Shown: positions 46,132-55,403, counted from the stretch's first letter. The stretch is DNA of 64,000 bases from VXNE01 sp965116625 (GCA_965116625.1 OZ220717.1:3410001-3474000), one strand, 5' to 3'. Translations and numbers: made by a program. The notes: generated by a model not told the origin, from the sequence alone.

Positions 46132-47478
46132 TCATCGCGACCCGCGACCCGCTGTGTCGATGCGGGATCGCCAACCTGGCGGGCTGTAGACTTCTGAGAG
46201 GATCTCCGCCCGCGCCAACGCCCGACCGCCGACAAACACAGTCAACAGGATTGCTCCGATCAACGCCAAGATGAGCGTAACGTAGCCTATCGCATGGTCG
46301 TGTTCCGCCAGGTATGCGCACGGACCCCAGGCCAATCCAAGAAGCACCAAGCAGATGCCTGTGCGACCGAAAAACGAAGGTGGCAAACGCCGGGTCACGT
46401 GGCACAGCAGCGTGGCGACAAGCAGCGTCGCTATCTGCGCCAGCAGCACTTCCTTGAGCAGTAACGCCTCCGCCGATGGCGCCACGAAAGCATGGATGAC
46501 CGACCCACCGGCTCCGAGCACAAGCCACGGAAGCGACATCAAGACGACCCGGGCGGCCGCTCGCCGCCCCAGATCGCGACGATCCCGCGCGATACCGTAG
46601 ATCCAGTTCCGCGAAAGTTGCACATGCACAGTAGATTGCCACCATTCGAGAACCCACATTCCCAGTGAGACGAACCACAAGATCAGGAACGCAGCTTCCG
46701 GCCCGTTGGGAAAGAAGTACCAGAGGAGAATGATCACGCCGAGCGTGAGAGCGGCCAGCCAAGCTGGGTATCGCATGTCTTCAAGCGGAAAGTTCCCGTG
46801 TCCGCTCGGAGACGAGACAGCCCGGTCGACGACAATCGTCTCCCGGACCAATGCGCGGTATGTGCGCGGAACGATCAAACCCGCACCTATCAGGGCCGGG
46901 AGCTGTATCCAGGCGTGAGAGAGCAGGGACACGGCATCGGCCACAAGAGGCTGGCGTTCTCCGGCGAAACTCCCTCCGGACACGTTGGCAAACACCAGGA
47001 TGAGAAACCAAATGCCGCCGACGAGATGGGGGAGGCGAATGGCCTGGTGCACCATGGCAGCGCCAACAAACATCGCCGGCGCCAACGCGGGCGCCGAATT
47101 GCCCAGGGACCAGCACACGAATCCCGCCAGAAGCGTCGCCAGCACCACAGCCGCGACGCACAGGACAAACAACGTCCCGTTGTAACGGGGAACAAGGATG
47201 CCGCCTGGCCAGGCCGCCAGGTAACCGACGCGACTTCCGACCAGGCATGCCACGCTCCCGACGATGAGCACCAGCATCGCGTTGCTGGCCGCGAAGGACG
47301 GATGTACCACTGCCGGCAACAGCAAAATGCACAGCAAGAGGAGGACTGCCCAGAAGTCAACGTCAAGGCGAAATGATCCCAATATCCGGATGGCTGTCCC
47401 GAGGGCCACAGTCCACCTGCGAAAACCACCGTTCGCAGCACGACCTCTACGGGAGACGGTGTCCGGAGAGGACGTCAT
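46132..47478 (-). CDS. ABC transporter membrane subunit
   Basis: About 448 residues with many hydrophobic helices (FWAVLLLLCILLLPAVV, GTLFVLCVAAVVLATLLAGF, AWLAALTLGVIILLWYFF, WGPCAYLAEHDHAIGYVTLI). The start overlaps the ATPase stop (ATGA), so the two are coupled. Gene order GntR-ATPase-permease is the YtrABC-like arrangement, whose members respond to cell-wall or antimicrobial stress. Direction and substrate of transport are unknown. It has no detectable family motif beyond topology, so the role rests on context. Confidence 0.75.
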   Translation of the reverse strand: MTSSPDTVSRRGRAANGGFRRWTVALGTAIRILGSFRLDVDFWAVLLLLCILLLPAVVHPSFAASNAMLVLIVGSVACLVGSRVGYLAAWPGGILVPRYNGTLFVLCVAAVVLATLLAGFVCWSLGNSAPALAPAMFVGAAMVHQAIRLPHLVGGIWFLILVFANVSGGSFAGERQPLVADAVSLLSHAWIQLPALIGAGLIVPRTYRALVRETIVVDRAVSSPSGHGNFPLEDMRYPAWLAALTLGVIILLWYFFPNGPEAAFLILWFVSLGMWVLEWWQSTVHVQLSRNWIYGIARDRRDLGRRAAARVVLMSLPWLVLGAGGSVIHAFVAPSAEALLLKEVLLAQIATLLVATLLCHVTRRLPPSFFGRTGICLVLLGLAWGPCAYLAEHDHAIGYVTLILALIGAILLTVFVGGRALARAEILSEVYSPPGWRSRIDTAGRGSR

Positions 47479-48329
47479 CGAGACGTGATCCCCATGAACA
47501 GGTCCTCCAGCACGACTTTGTCCACCGATACGTCCGGAGCGAATTCGTGTCCCTCGGGATCCCAGACCCAATACCGGTCTCCATGGGACGCGAGGACTCT
47601 CTGCCCTCCTGACGGCGGTTCTCTCAAGGTCACGAAGCCCACCCGCTCCCTGATCTCATCGAGGGCTTCGTGACAGACGATGCGTCCGTCGTGCAGGACC
47701 GCTACGTGAGAGGCGACGCGCTCGATATCGCTTGTGATGTGACTCGACAGCAGCACGGTCTGGCCAAGGTCGGCGTTCAAATGCACCAATGCCTTGAGGA
47801 ACTCGCGACGGGCCGCCGGATCGAGACTCGCGGCTGGCTCGTCGAGAAGCAGGAGGTCCGGCTTGTGACCGACCGCGAGCATGATGGCCACCTTCTGCTG
47901 GTCGCCGGGCGAGAGCTTGACAATCCTGCGGTTCTGCAACTGCCACTCCTGCTTGAGGCCATCGATGAGCGCCTGGTCCCAGTAGTCATAATGGTCCCCG
48001 ATCATGGCGAGGCATGCGTCCACGTCCATCCATTCGAAGCCCGAGAAACGTTGCGGCACGTACCCTATCCGCTTGCGGACCTCGGCGGGCGAATCCCAGG
48101 CATCGGCGCCGAACAGCCTTGCGGTGCCGGTGCGCGCCCGCATCAGTCCGATGGCGACCCGCATGAGCGTCGTCTTGCCGCTGCCGTTGCGTCCCAACAG
48201 CCCCGTGATGGTTCCGGGCGCCAGTTCCAGGTCGAGCCCACGGAGGACGCGATCCGTTTCGTCCCGCTCGTACCCTGCGGACACGCCATTCAGCGCGAGC
48301 GGCGCAGGTTGATCGGTCGATCCGTCCAT
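47475..48329 (-). CDS. ABC transporter ATP-binding protein
   Basis: 284 residues. Walker A GLLGRNGSGKTTLMRVAIGL near residue 43, Q-loop in YVPQRFSGFEW, signature LSPGDQQKVAIM near residue 140 (a variant of LSGGQ), Walker B LLLLDEPAASLD and the switch His in LLSSHITSDIERVA. The C-terminal 70 residues (GFVTLREPPSGG and onward) are an accessory domain common in export-type ABC-2 ATPases. Its start overlaps the GntR gene by 40 bp and its stop overlaps the permease start. Drives the partner membrane subunit. Confidence 0.93.
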   Translation of the reverse strand: MDGSTDQPAPLALNGVSAGYERDETDRVLRGLDLELAPGTITGLLGRNGSGKTTLMRVAIGLMRARTGTARLFGADAWDSPAEVRKRIGYVPQRFSGFEWMDVDACLAMIGDHYDYWDQALIDGLKQEWQLQNRRIVKLSPGDQQKVAIMLAVGHKPDLLLLDEPAASLDPAARREFLKALVHLNADLGQTVLLSSHITSDIERVASHVAVLHDGRIVCHEALDEIRERVGFVTLREPPSGGQRVLASHGDRYWVWDPEGHEFAPDVSVDKVVLEDLFMGITSR

Positions 48330-48694
48330 TCCTCCTCCCAGATCCTGTTGATTCCAGCGATGACTTCGTTCCGCAGCAGGCCAACCTGCTTCGCGGTCTG
48401 AACCAGCGCCCGCACGTCGTCGTCGATGGCTTCCGCCGGGTTCATGCCGGCATCCGATACGACCATGCCAATGCCCGGTTGCCGCAGGACCACCCCCGCC
48501 TGCTCAAGCATCGAGTAAGCCTTCGACACCGTCATCGGGTTGATGCCGAGCTCCGTCGCAAGGGCGCGGACGGACGGCAGCCGTTCACCGGGCTTCACCC
48601 GGCCGACCGCAATTGCATGCCGGGCCTGCTGGACGATCTGACGGTAGATCGGCACGCCCGACGAGGGATTGAGAGCGAACATCCCGAGACTCAT
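48290..48694 (-). CDS. GntR-family (YtrA-type) transcriptional regulator
   Basis: 134 residues. N-terminal winged helix: VPIYRQIVQQARHAIAVGRV, KPGERLPSVRALATELGINP and MTVSKAYSMLEQAGVV. The C-terminal part is a short helical effector/dimer region of about 50 residues, typical of the YtrA subfamily. It overlaps the ATPase gene downstream and probably represses the ABC operon from the upstream AT-rich gap, which contains paired CTAATACAC-type repeats (TTAATACACCTAATACACC). Inducer unknown. Confidence 0.9.
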   Translation of the reverse strand: MSLGMFALNPSSGVPIYRQIVQQARHAIAVGRVKPGERLPSVRALATELGINPMTVSKAYSMLEQAGVVLRQPGIGMVVSDAGMNPAEAIDDDVRALVQTAKQVGLLRNEVIAGINRIWEEEWTDRPINLRRSR

Positions 48695-48854
48695 GAGAAG
48701 CGTACTATCAGAATTAATACACCTAATACACCTTTACCGTCAACCGTATCTTCGGCCACCGGTTGTCGAACCGCGTGCCACCGCGAGATATGATGACCAC
48801 ACCACCAGATCGAGCTGGTTGCATCAAGCAGAAGCTGCTGCAGGAGGAATTCCA

Positions 48855-49304
48855 ATGGTTAGACCCAAGCGCATAGGCCACGTCGTCCTCAACGTCCGGG
48901 ACCTCGCGGTCTCCGAGAAGTTCTACACGGATGTGCTGGGCTTTCAGGTCTCACTGAAGCGCGGCAACGGCACGTTTCTCACCTGCGGGAAGATCCATCA
49001 CGACCTGGCCCTGTTCCAGGCACCGGAAGATGCCGCGCCCGCCGGCGACCTCGGCCTCAATCACATCGCGGTGCAGATCGAGAACATCGACGAACTGAAG
49101 GAGGTCCATCGGCGGCTCAAATCCTGTGGCGCCCACATCGATCACCTTACCGATCATGGGATGACCAAGAGCGTCTACTTCCGCGATCCCGACGGCAACC
49201 GGATCGAGTACTTCTTCAACACGACGGAAACGGCGGAGGAAGGCCTCGCGATGATGAAGGCGCCGGACCGTGTCCTGACTGAATTCGTGCTTGAGGACGC
49301 GTAG
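48855..49304 (+). CDS. VOC-family protein (glyoxalase/extradiol dioxygenase-like)
   Basis: 149 residues, two beta-alpha-beta-beta-beta modules. GHVVLNVRDLAVSEKFYTDV opens module 1 with a metal His; NHIAVQIENIDELKEVHRRL opens module 2 with a second His; YFRDPDGNRIEYFF supplies the terminal Glu. Those three residues form a typical VOC metal site. GGAGGAATT precedes the start. Similar proteins are glyoxalases or ring-cleaving dioxygenases; the substrate is uncertain. A degenerate fragment of a paralogue lies near 52813. The aldo/keto reductase follows by 41 bp. Confidence 0.88.
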   Translation: MVRPKRIGHVVLNVRDLAVSEKFYTDVLGFQVSLKRGNGTFLTCGKIHHDLALFQAPEDAAPAGDLGLNHIAVQIENIDELKEVHRRLKSCGAHIDHLTDHGMTKSVYFRDPDGNRIEYFFNTTETAEEGLAMMKAPDRVLTEFVLEDA

Positions 49305-49345
49305 TTCAAATATAAGAACTAAAGCAAATATTCAAGGGTAACTAC

Positions 49346-50311
49346 ATGGAATATGTGAATTTTGGAAAGGCTGGCGTCCGGGTCAGTCGACTTGCGCTCG
49401 GCTTGGGATTGCGGGGGCAGAACGACGCCGCCGAAGCCCAGCGAATGATCGAGCACGCGATCGCGAACGGCATCAACCTCATCGACTGCGCGAACATTTA
49501 CGGGCTGATGGATGACCGGGCAAACGTGCGGATGTCGGAGGCCATCCTGGGCCGTGCGCTCAAGGGCAAGCGGGACGACGTCCTGATCACTTCCAAGGTC
49601 GAGCAGGTCATCGGGCCGGGGCCGAATGACCACGGGGCGTCCCGTTACCACATCATCCGGGAAGCGGAGAGGTCGCTCAAGAACATCGGCACCGACCATA
49701 TCGACTTCTACCTGATCCACCGCTACGACCCCACCACGACGATCGAGGAGACCGTCCGGGCGATGGACGACCTGGTCCGGTCCGGCAAGGTCCGCTACAT
49801 CGGGTGCTGCAACTTCCAGGCATGGCAGGTCTGCAAGGCGCTCTGGACGGCGGACCGGATCCACGCGACCCCGTTCATGGTCGTACAGCACCGCTACAGC
49901 CTGATCTATCGGCAGATGGAGCGGGAGATGTTCCCGATCATTCGGGAAGAGGGCCTCGGCGCCATGGCGTTCAGCCCGTTGGGCACGGGACTGTTGAGCG
50001 GCCTCTACTCGCCCGACATGGACCCGCCGCAGGGAACGCATTGGGCATCGCGCGTCGAGGAGTACCACCGGAACATGGCGGGAGACAGGGGCAAGGCAAT
50101 CTCGACCCTCATCGAACTCGCACGCGAACTGGGCAAGACGCCCGCGCAGGTCGCCCTGGCATGGGCCATTTCGCACCCGGAACTCACGGTCGCGATCACC
50201 GGCGGCGACACCGTCGCACACCTCGACGACAACCTGGGCGCGGTCGGCTGGACGCTGGAAGAATCCGTACGCGAGAAGCTCGACGCAGCCTCCGCGAACC
50301 TCTTTGGCTGA
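49346..50311 (+). CDS. aldo/keto reductase
   Basis: 321 residues, complete TIM barrel. Catalytic tetrad: Asp and Tyr in NLIDCANIYGLMDD (about 49-55), Lys in LITSKVEQV (about 83) and His in YLIHRYDPTTT (about 126). The NADPH-binding C-terminal region includes SPLGTGLLSG and ELARELGKTPAQVALAWAIS. It resembles the Kv-beta/YghZ-type family. Follows the VOC gene and may act in the same aldehyde or ketone pathway; substrate unknown. Confidence 0.9.
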   Translation: MEYVNFGKAGVRVSRLALGLGLRGQNDAAEAQRMIEHAIANGINLIDCANIYGLMDDRANVRMSEAILGRALKGKRDDVLITSKVEQVIGPGPNDHGASRYHIIREAERSLKNIGTDHIDFYLIHRYDPTTTIEETVRAMDDLVRSGKVRYIGCCNFQAWQVCKALWTADRIHATPFMVVQHRYSLIYRQMEREMFPIIREEGLGAMAFSPLGTGLLSGLYSPDMDPPQGTHWASRVEEYHRNMAGDRGKAISTLIELARELGKTPAQVALAWAISHPELTVAITGGDTVAHLDDNLGAVGWTLEESVREKLDAASANLFG

Positions 50312-50406
50312 ATCCGGCCCCGTCGCTCCTCTGCCTGTCGGGGCCAAGCTCCCGCGCCGGCAAGCCGTTGGCAAGCCGTTTGTCGCCAAGAGTCGCCGCA
50401 TATACA

Positions 50407-50423
50407 CTAGCTAGACTAGCTAG
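50407..50423. promoter_or_regulatory. palindromic operator-like site of the Phd/VapC operon
   Basis: CTAGCTAG-A-CTAGCTAG, a perfect inverted repeat, immediately 3' of TATACA (candidate -10) and 13 bp upstream of the antitoxin ATG. Phd/VapB-type antitoxins usually repress their operon through such palindromes. Confidence 0.5.
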
Positions 50424-50436
50424 ATGAAGGACGACA

Positions 50437-50667
50437 ATGCTTGTAAACGTCCACAATGCAAAGTCCCAGCTCTCGCGACTCATCGCCGCCGCCGAAGCTG
50501 GCGACGACGTGGTGATCGCACGCAAGGGCAAGCCGGCGGTTCGGCTCGTGCCCGTGAAGCCGGGGGGGTTCCAATTCGACACCCTGGCAAACCTCGTCGA
50601 CGCCGTTCCGGATTTCGACGAACCCATGGGCGAGGACGAACTGACTCTCTGGGAAGGCAAGGAGTGA
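50437..50667 (+). CDS. Phd/YefM-type antitoxin
   Basis: 76 residues. NVHNAKSQLSRLIAAAEAGD, then VVIARKGKPAVRLVPV, is the Phd/YefM fold. The acidic C-terminus (VPDFDEPMGEDELTLWEGKE) would bind the toxin. AAGGA lies upstream. Its stop overlaps the toxin GTG by 4 bases. The antitoxin is intact although its toxin is broken by an IS. Confidence 0.88.
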   Translation: MLVNVHNAKSQLSRLIAAAEAGDDVVIARKGKPAVRLVPVKPGGFQFDTLANLVDAVPDFDEPMGEDELTLWEGKE

Positions 50668-50922
50668 GCGCGGTCCTGCTCGACACGCATGCGTGGATTT
50701 GGGGCCTCATGGACTCATCTCGTCTCGGCGGCGATGCGAAAACGGCCATCGTCGAGGCAGACGCCGTTCACGTCAGCCCTATCAGCGTCTACGAGATCGT
50801 TCGCAAGGCAAGTCTCGGCAAATGGCCGGAAGTCGTGCCGCACATCGATGCGCTGCTAACCGAGACCCAGACGGTATCCGCTCCCTTCACGCGCACGGTC
50901 GCGGCTCGGGCCGGAGCCCTAG

Positions 50923-52664
50923 CCCGGATCGCTCACCAACTTGGCGGATCAGGCTGAAGGAGGCGGCCAGGGATCATTCTCTTCGTTCTGGGGAGTGGCT
51001 GGCCCTGCGGATGGTCGGAACAGTGCCGGGGTTGAGCGGTTTTCGGGCCTCGAGGGGGTTGGGAACGCCCATTCGGCGGCGGCCGGCGCGGTCCCGGGCG
51101 AGTGTCATCCCCGGCGGCGGGCGCCGGTCGGCAATTGGTCGTCGGAAGTCAGGTTGCGGCGGGCGGCGCGCGGGCCGGACCGGCGCATAGCGCGGCCGCG
51201 GCGGCCGCGAACTCGCCGCGGTGCGGATAGACCGAGGAGAACGACAGCCACACCCTGCGCGCGGTGATGCGCACCCGCGCGGCGACCTTGAGCAGCTTGG
51301 TCCGCAGGGTTCCGCATTGCGCCCTGGCCAGGCGCGTGCCCGCCAGGCCCAGGCGCCGCAGGCCGTGCATCAAGACGTAGGCGAACGACGCGAAGTGCAG
51401 CCGCAGCTGGTTGGCGCGCATCGTCGCCGCGCTGGTGCGGTCGGCGAACATGTCCAGCTGCTGCTCCTTGATGCGGTTCTCCATGTCGCCCCGCGCGCAG
51501 TACAACTCCTCGTACAGCCGTTGCGCGCCGGCCTTCTTCCGATCCAGGCTGGTCGCGACGAAGCGCGGGTTCGGCCCCTTCGCCAGATGCTCCGCCTTCG
51601 CCACCACCCGCCGCGTCCGGCTCCACGAGTCGCGCGTGCGGTAGCGGAACTCCCGGAACCGGCGCGACGCCGCGCCCGTGGCCGCGCAGCGGCGGCGCGA
51701 CTTGCGCAGCGCCTTGCCGATCCGCTTCACCAAGCGCGGGTTGCGCGCCAGGCCGAACACGTAGTCCACGCGGTTGTCCTCGCACCAGCGCATGATCTCC
51801 TCGCGGCAGAAGCCGGAGTCGCCCCGCGCCACCAGGCGAACCCCGGGCCAGCGCCCGCGCAGCCGGCCGACGATCCGCTCCAGCTCCCCGACGCTGCCGG
51901 CGCTGGCGTCGCTGTCCGAAGCCCGCAGCCGCGCGCACAGCAGGTGCTCGCCGCAGAAGATGTACAGCGGCAGGTAGCAGTAGCCCTTGTAGTAGCCGTG
52001 ATAGAAGCGGCCCTCCTGGCCGCCGTGCAGCAGATCGTCGGTGGCGTCCAGGTCCAGCCACAGCTCCTCCGGCGCCTCCGCGAACGACTCCAGGAAGATG
52101 TCCAGCAGCACGTCGTCCAGCGCCGCCGGATCCGCGACAACCTTCTTGTAGCGATCCCCCGGCGAACCGCCCAGCTCCAGCCGGTTCAGCGTGCTCGAGC
52201 CCGCCAGCGGACAACCCCGGTCCCGCGCCCGCGCCCGCCGCTCCCCGGTCGGGTCCGCCTTGCCGACCATCAGCGCCAGCAGACTGTCGCCGCGCAACGC
52301 GTCGTGATCATTGAGATCCTCGTAGCCCAGCGCGATCCCGTACACGCGCTGCGCCACCAGCTCCGCCGCCGTGTGCTCGACCTTGCGCGGGTCGCGATAG
52401 TCCGCGAAGCAGCCCGCGATACGATCCATCAGGCCGAGCCGGCGGTCCGCCTCCCGCAGCAGCACGCCGCCGCCGTCCGAGCTGAGCCGGCCCCCGTCGA
52501 ATCGAGCAGCGACTTCGCGGCGGCCGAAGGCGTGAAATTCAAGTTGCGCGGGCGTACACTGTGTGCTCAAGGGACCTCCCTTGTCTATTGATGTAAGTGT
52601 TTGACTTGACTCACATTATCCGACAAATCGAGGTCCCTTTCCATGTGCTTGTGAGATATCCGGG
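50923..52664 (-). mobile_element. IS1380-family insertion sequence
   Basis: 1,742 bp, flanked by a 4-bp CTAG target duplication. Imperfect terminal inverted repeats: CCCGGATCGCTCA at the left, CCCGGATATCTCA (reverse complement) at the right, 11 of 13 positions equal. One transposase gene. It interrupts the VapC-like toxin. The ends, target duplication and host-gene reconstruction agree, so boundaries should be exact to the base. Confidence 0.92.
51149..52570 (-). CDS. IS1380-family transposase
   Basis: 473 residues, TTG start with GGGAGG upstream. N-terminal DGGRLSSDGGGVLLREADRR is typical of the family. DDE-type catalytic region: Asp in WLDLDATDDLLHGGQEG, Asp in LVARGDSGFCREEIMRWCE followed by VDYVFGLARN, and Glu in RGDMENRIKEQQLDMFADRT, where the Y-x-x-R-x-x-M-E-N signature of IS4-like enzymes is seen. 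No frameshift or stop, so it may be active. The C-terminus is Ala-rich. Confidence 0.93.
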   Translation of the reverse strand: MSTQCTPAQLEFHAFGRREVAARFDGGRLSSDGGGVLLREADRRLGLMDRIAGCFADYRDPRKVEHTAAELVAQRVYGIALGYEDLNDHDALRGDSLLALMVGKADPTGERRARARDRGCPLAGSSTLNRLELGGSPGDRYKKVVADPAALDDVLLDIFLESFAEAPEELWLDLDATDDLLHGGQEGRFYHGYYKGYCYLPLYIFCGEHLLCARLRASDSDASAGSVGELERIVGRLRGRWPGVRLVARGDSGFCREEIMRWCEDNRVDYVFGLARNPRLVKRIGKALRKSRRRCAATGAASRRFREFRYRTRDSWSRTRRVVAKAEHLAKGPNPRFVATSLDRKKAGAQRLYEELYCARGDMENRIKEQQLDMFADRTSAATMRANQLRLHFASFAYVLMHGLRRLGLAGTRLARAQCGTLRTKLLKVAARVRITARRVWLSFSSVYPHRGEFAAAAAALCAGPARAPPAAT

Positions 52665-52812
52665 CTAGATTGGACGCACCGGGACCCATTCGACAGATTC
52701 ATCGCCGCAACTGCGATCGAAATGGGTTGGGTACTGATTTCCAAAGACGCCGAGTTCGATGAGCTCCACAGGACTCGGGGATGGCTGGGACGCGTGTGGT
52801 CGTAGGAAACCG

Positions 52813-52860
52813 CAAGCGCATCGCGCACATCGTGCTCAACGTCGGGGCCCTCGCGGAGTT
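52813..52860 (+). pseudogene. fragment of a VOC-family paralogue
   Basis: The frame encodes KRIAHIVLNVGALAEL, closely matching KRIGHVVLNVRDLAVSE of the intact VOC protein at 48855. The match is lost after about 16 codons and a stop follows. It is probably the remnant of a local duplication. Confidence 0.5.
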
Positions 52861-53057
52861 GGCCCTAACCCTGACCTGACCCCTACCCTTTGCCCGCCCC
52901 CGGAGCCCGGATGGACGGCAAGCGGAGGGCAGAGTACACCGGGGCTGCTGACGACCATCGGCGCCCTGCTCAGGCCCTACGGGTACCGGACTGCGACGGG
53001 AAATGGCACCTGGGCGTGGAAAGCTGACTCGCGGCGAACAGGCCGGCGTTCCCCTCC

Positions 53058-54944
53058 TCATCCGTGTCCTTCAGCCGCAAGCGACTCGACCTTCGCGTCG
53101 TCGACCCACCAGGTGTCAATGACTCGGGCCAGGCCGTCCAGGAGGTGCTCGTATACGGCCGCAGACGCATCGGGATGGCCGAACTTGTCCCAATACAGGA
53201 TGCGCTCATCATCGGTCGTGTTCAGGGGAACGTGGTAGAAGCCCCACGTCAGGACGCGATCCAGTGCCCGGCACGCGACCGCCGCGGTCTCGATGTCCGG
53301 AGCACTCTGGGCGAGTTCGATCAGGGTGTCGACGACCGGGTCCCGAATTCCCGCCAGGTTGCCGCCCAGCTCGCGGCCGGCGCCCTCGGAACCGAAATAG
53401 GTGTGCAATTGACCCATCGGGGGATTCACCAGGTCGTGGCCGATCATGAACACGTCGAACCGGCGCTGTCGCTTGTACTTGACCGCGATGACGTTTTCGA
53501 TCAAACGAAAACTGGCATCGACGCCGAGCACCCGAAGCGATTCGACATAAGGCAGCAGCACGCGTTTGGCCCACGCCCACTGCGTTGCCAGCTCAAGCTC
53601 GAAAGGCCGTCCGCTGGCGTCCTGGAGCCTGCCGTCCACGAAAGTCCAACCGGCCTCGGCCAACAGGCGACGCGCGCGTTGCAGCGCCTCCCGATGCGGG
53701 CCCCATCCGGTGGAGCGCGGCAATTCGAACGACTGTGTGAAGACGCGACCCGGAAGCTGGTCGCGGTACGGCGCCAACAGCGCATTCTCCGCCGCCGAAG
53801 GCAATCCCCTGGCAGCGAACGACGAGCCGTCGAAGTAGCTCAGCGCGCGGCGCTGGGAGTTGTGGTGAAACACGCGATTCTGCCATTCGAAATCGAACGC
53901 GAGGGTCAGCGCTTCCCGGACCCTCGGGTCGCGCAGCGTTTCGCGGCGAAGATTGAAGACCAGTGCCCGCGCCCGGCCGATGTACCTCCTGATGCTGCGG
54001 ATATCCTTGCGTATCCGGCCCTCCTCCACGGCCGGTATGTCGTATGCACCGACCCAATACCGAATGTCGGTTTCCAGGAAAAGGTCGAACAGTCCCTTGC
54101 GGAAGGCTTCCCGCGCCACGGTGGCGTCGCGGTAAACCTCGTAGCGGATGGTCTGGAAGTTGTAGCGCCCCCTGTTGACGGGGAGATTCCGGCCCCAGTA
54201 GTCCTCCACGCGCTCGTAGACCACATGGTTGCGATCGAACGCGGCGATTCGGTACGGGCCGCTGACGAGCGGCGGCTCCAGCGTGGCCTCCCCCGGATCA
54301 CGGTCGGCGTAGTAGTGCGCCGGACGCACGGGAAACGAGGTCAGCGCCAGCAGGTTCGACTGGGTGAAGACGTCCTTGTGGCGGATCACCAGTTCGCGGT
54401 CATTGATGATCTCGAACGCGTCGACCCAGGACTTCAGGTAGGTTTTTCCAGCCAATGACGTAGACCCCATCGCGTCGTAGGAGAACCGGATGTCCTTCGT
54501 CGTTATCGGCACCCCGTCGCGCCAACGCGCCTTCTCGTGCAACCTGATGAAGAGCGACTTTCCGTCCTCCGAGAGCGCGACGCCATCCGCCAGCCATCCG
54601 TAAATGGCCGAGGGTTCATCCGCCGACCTGGTGAACAGCCGGTCCATCGTCCTCTCCAGTCCCGCGGCATTCGAGACCCCGGTGCCCCAGGCGCCGGAGA
54701 AGTTTCGGATCGTCCAGGTCGTGGACAGGTTCAGGGTTCCGCCTTTCGGCGCCGACGGGTTGGCGTAATCGAAGTGTTTGAAATCCGCCGGGTACTTGAG
54801 GTCATGCAGCAGGGAGATGCCGTGCTGATACAGCGGTTGTTCGGCAAGGCCAGCCGATGCCACCAGGAGCATGACCGGCGCAAGCAGCCAACGCCTCGAA
54901 ACGCGACCGGGCGTCGAAGCGGTGTTTCGGGACCGAACTGTCAT
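53058..54944 (-). CDS. extracellular solute-binding protein, family 5 (YejA-like)
   Basis: 628 residues with a signal peptide (LLAPVMLLVASAGLAEQ). ADFKHFDYANPSAPKGGTLN is the YejA-type entry; DGKSLFIRLHEKARWRDGVP and ITTKDIRFSYDAM are SBP_bac_5 hallmarks; GPYRIAAFDRNHVVYERVEDYWG and LRDPRVREALTLAFDFEWQN follow. It binds peptides or related ligands in the periplasm for an ABC importer. No permease or ATPase genes lie nearby, so it is an orphan that must use a distant transporter. Slightly longer than average for the family. Confidence 0.9.
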   Translation of the reverse strand: MTVRSRNTASTPGRVSRRWLLAPVMLLVASAGLAEQPLYQHGISLLHDLKYPADFKHFDYANPSAPKGGTLNLSTTWTIRNFSGAWGTGVSNAAGLERTMDRLFTRSADEPSAIYGWLADGVALSEDGKSLFIRLHEKARWRDGVPITTKDIRFSYDAMGSTSLAGKTYLKSWVDAFEIINDRELVIRHKDVFTQSNLLALTSFPVRPAHYYADRDPGEATLEPPLVSGPYRIAAFDRNHVVYERVEDYWGRNLPVNRGRYNFQTIRYEVYRDATVAREAFRKGLFDLFLETDIRYWVGAYDIPAVEEGRIRKDIRSIRRYIGRARALVFNLRRETLRDPRVREALTLAFDFEWQNRVFHHNSQRRALSYFDGSSFAARGLPSAAENALLAPYRDQLPGRVFTQSFELPRSTGWGPHREALQRARRLLAEAGWTFVDGRLQDASGRPFELELATQWAWAKRVLLPYVESLRVLGVDASFRLIENVIAVKYKRQRRFDVFMIGHDLVNPPMGQLHTYFGSEGAGRELGGNLAGIRDPVVDTLIELAQSAPDIETAAVACRALDRVLTWGFYHVPLNTTDDERILYWDKFGHPDASAAVYEHLLDGLARVIDTWWVDDAKVESLAAEGHG

Positions 54945-55004
54945 GATTCGTGTATCTTCTCATCAACAGCCGCTTGATCAAAAAGTGACCATCAGGAGAA
55001 CAGG

Positions 55005-55403
55005 ATGCAAACACGTTTCAGTCCGCCGGATTTGTCGAACGCGGTGGAAAACTCTGTCGGCCCATACAAGCTGGCGCTGGCGTATCGTGAGGTTACTGTC
55101 GACGAGGGGCTGACGATTCACGTGTTCGGGCCGGTAGACGGAGAGGAACAGGAGATCCTGCGGTTCGATTGCTTCAGGAACCGCCCCCACTACCACGTCG
55201 GGTTTTCCTATCTCGACGCGCCAAGGGAGAAGATCGACGATCCAGACCCGTTCAACTGGGCGGCGGCGGAACTGGCGCAGAACTTCCCCGACTACCTGGC
55301 GCAGGCGCAGGCCGGCTGCGAACTCCCGGAGAACTGGCGGGAACTGACCGCCAGTGCCATCGAGGACTTCAAGTCCAGATCTCCTGCCCTGCTCCCAGGC
55401 TGA
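55005..55403 (+). CDS. conserved hypothetical protein
   Basis: 132 residues without signal peptide. It contains YREVTVDEGLTIHVFGPVDG, then EEQEILRFDCFRNRPHYHVGF, a beta-rich pattern with clustered His residues, and a helical C-terminus (AAAELAQNFPDYLAQAQAG). It may be a small cytoplasmic partner protein; I do not recognise a functional family. It lies 5 bp upstream of the enolase-superfamily gene and has AGGAGAACAGG ahead of the ATG, so it is surely translated with it. Confidence 0.75.
   Translation: MQTRFSPPDLSNAVENSVGPYKLALAYREVTVDEGLTIHVFGPVDGEEQEILRFDCFRNRPHYHVGFSYLDAPREKIDDPDPFNWAAAELAQNFPDYLAQAQAGCELPENWRELTASAIEDFKSRSPALLPG

Larger units (their letters stand above)
50664..52805 (+). 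pseudogene. PIN-domain toxin (VapC-like) split by an IS1380-family element
   Basis: The 5' part (GTG start, SAVLLDTHAWIWGL, SVYEIVRKASLGKWP) runs to the CTAG at 50919-50922; the 3' part resumes after the second CTAG with GALDWTHRDPFDRFIAATAI, then EMGWVLISKDAEF, and ends at 52805. Removing the element and one CTAG restores a single 131-residue frame with all PIN acidic residues (D in LDTH, E in YEIV, D in DPFDR, D in SKDAEF). The uninterrupted protein had the standard length. The present truncated frame reads 35 bases into the IS and stops at 50957, lacking half of the active site, so it should be inactive. Confidence 0.9.

Noticed and set aside
51221..52591. 456-residue plus-strand frame within the IS
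   Set aside because: Ala/Arg/Gln-rich antisense shadow of the IS1380 transposase.
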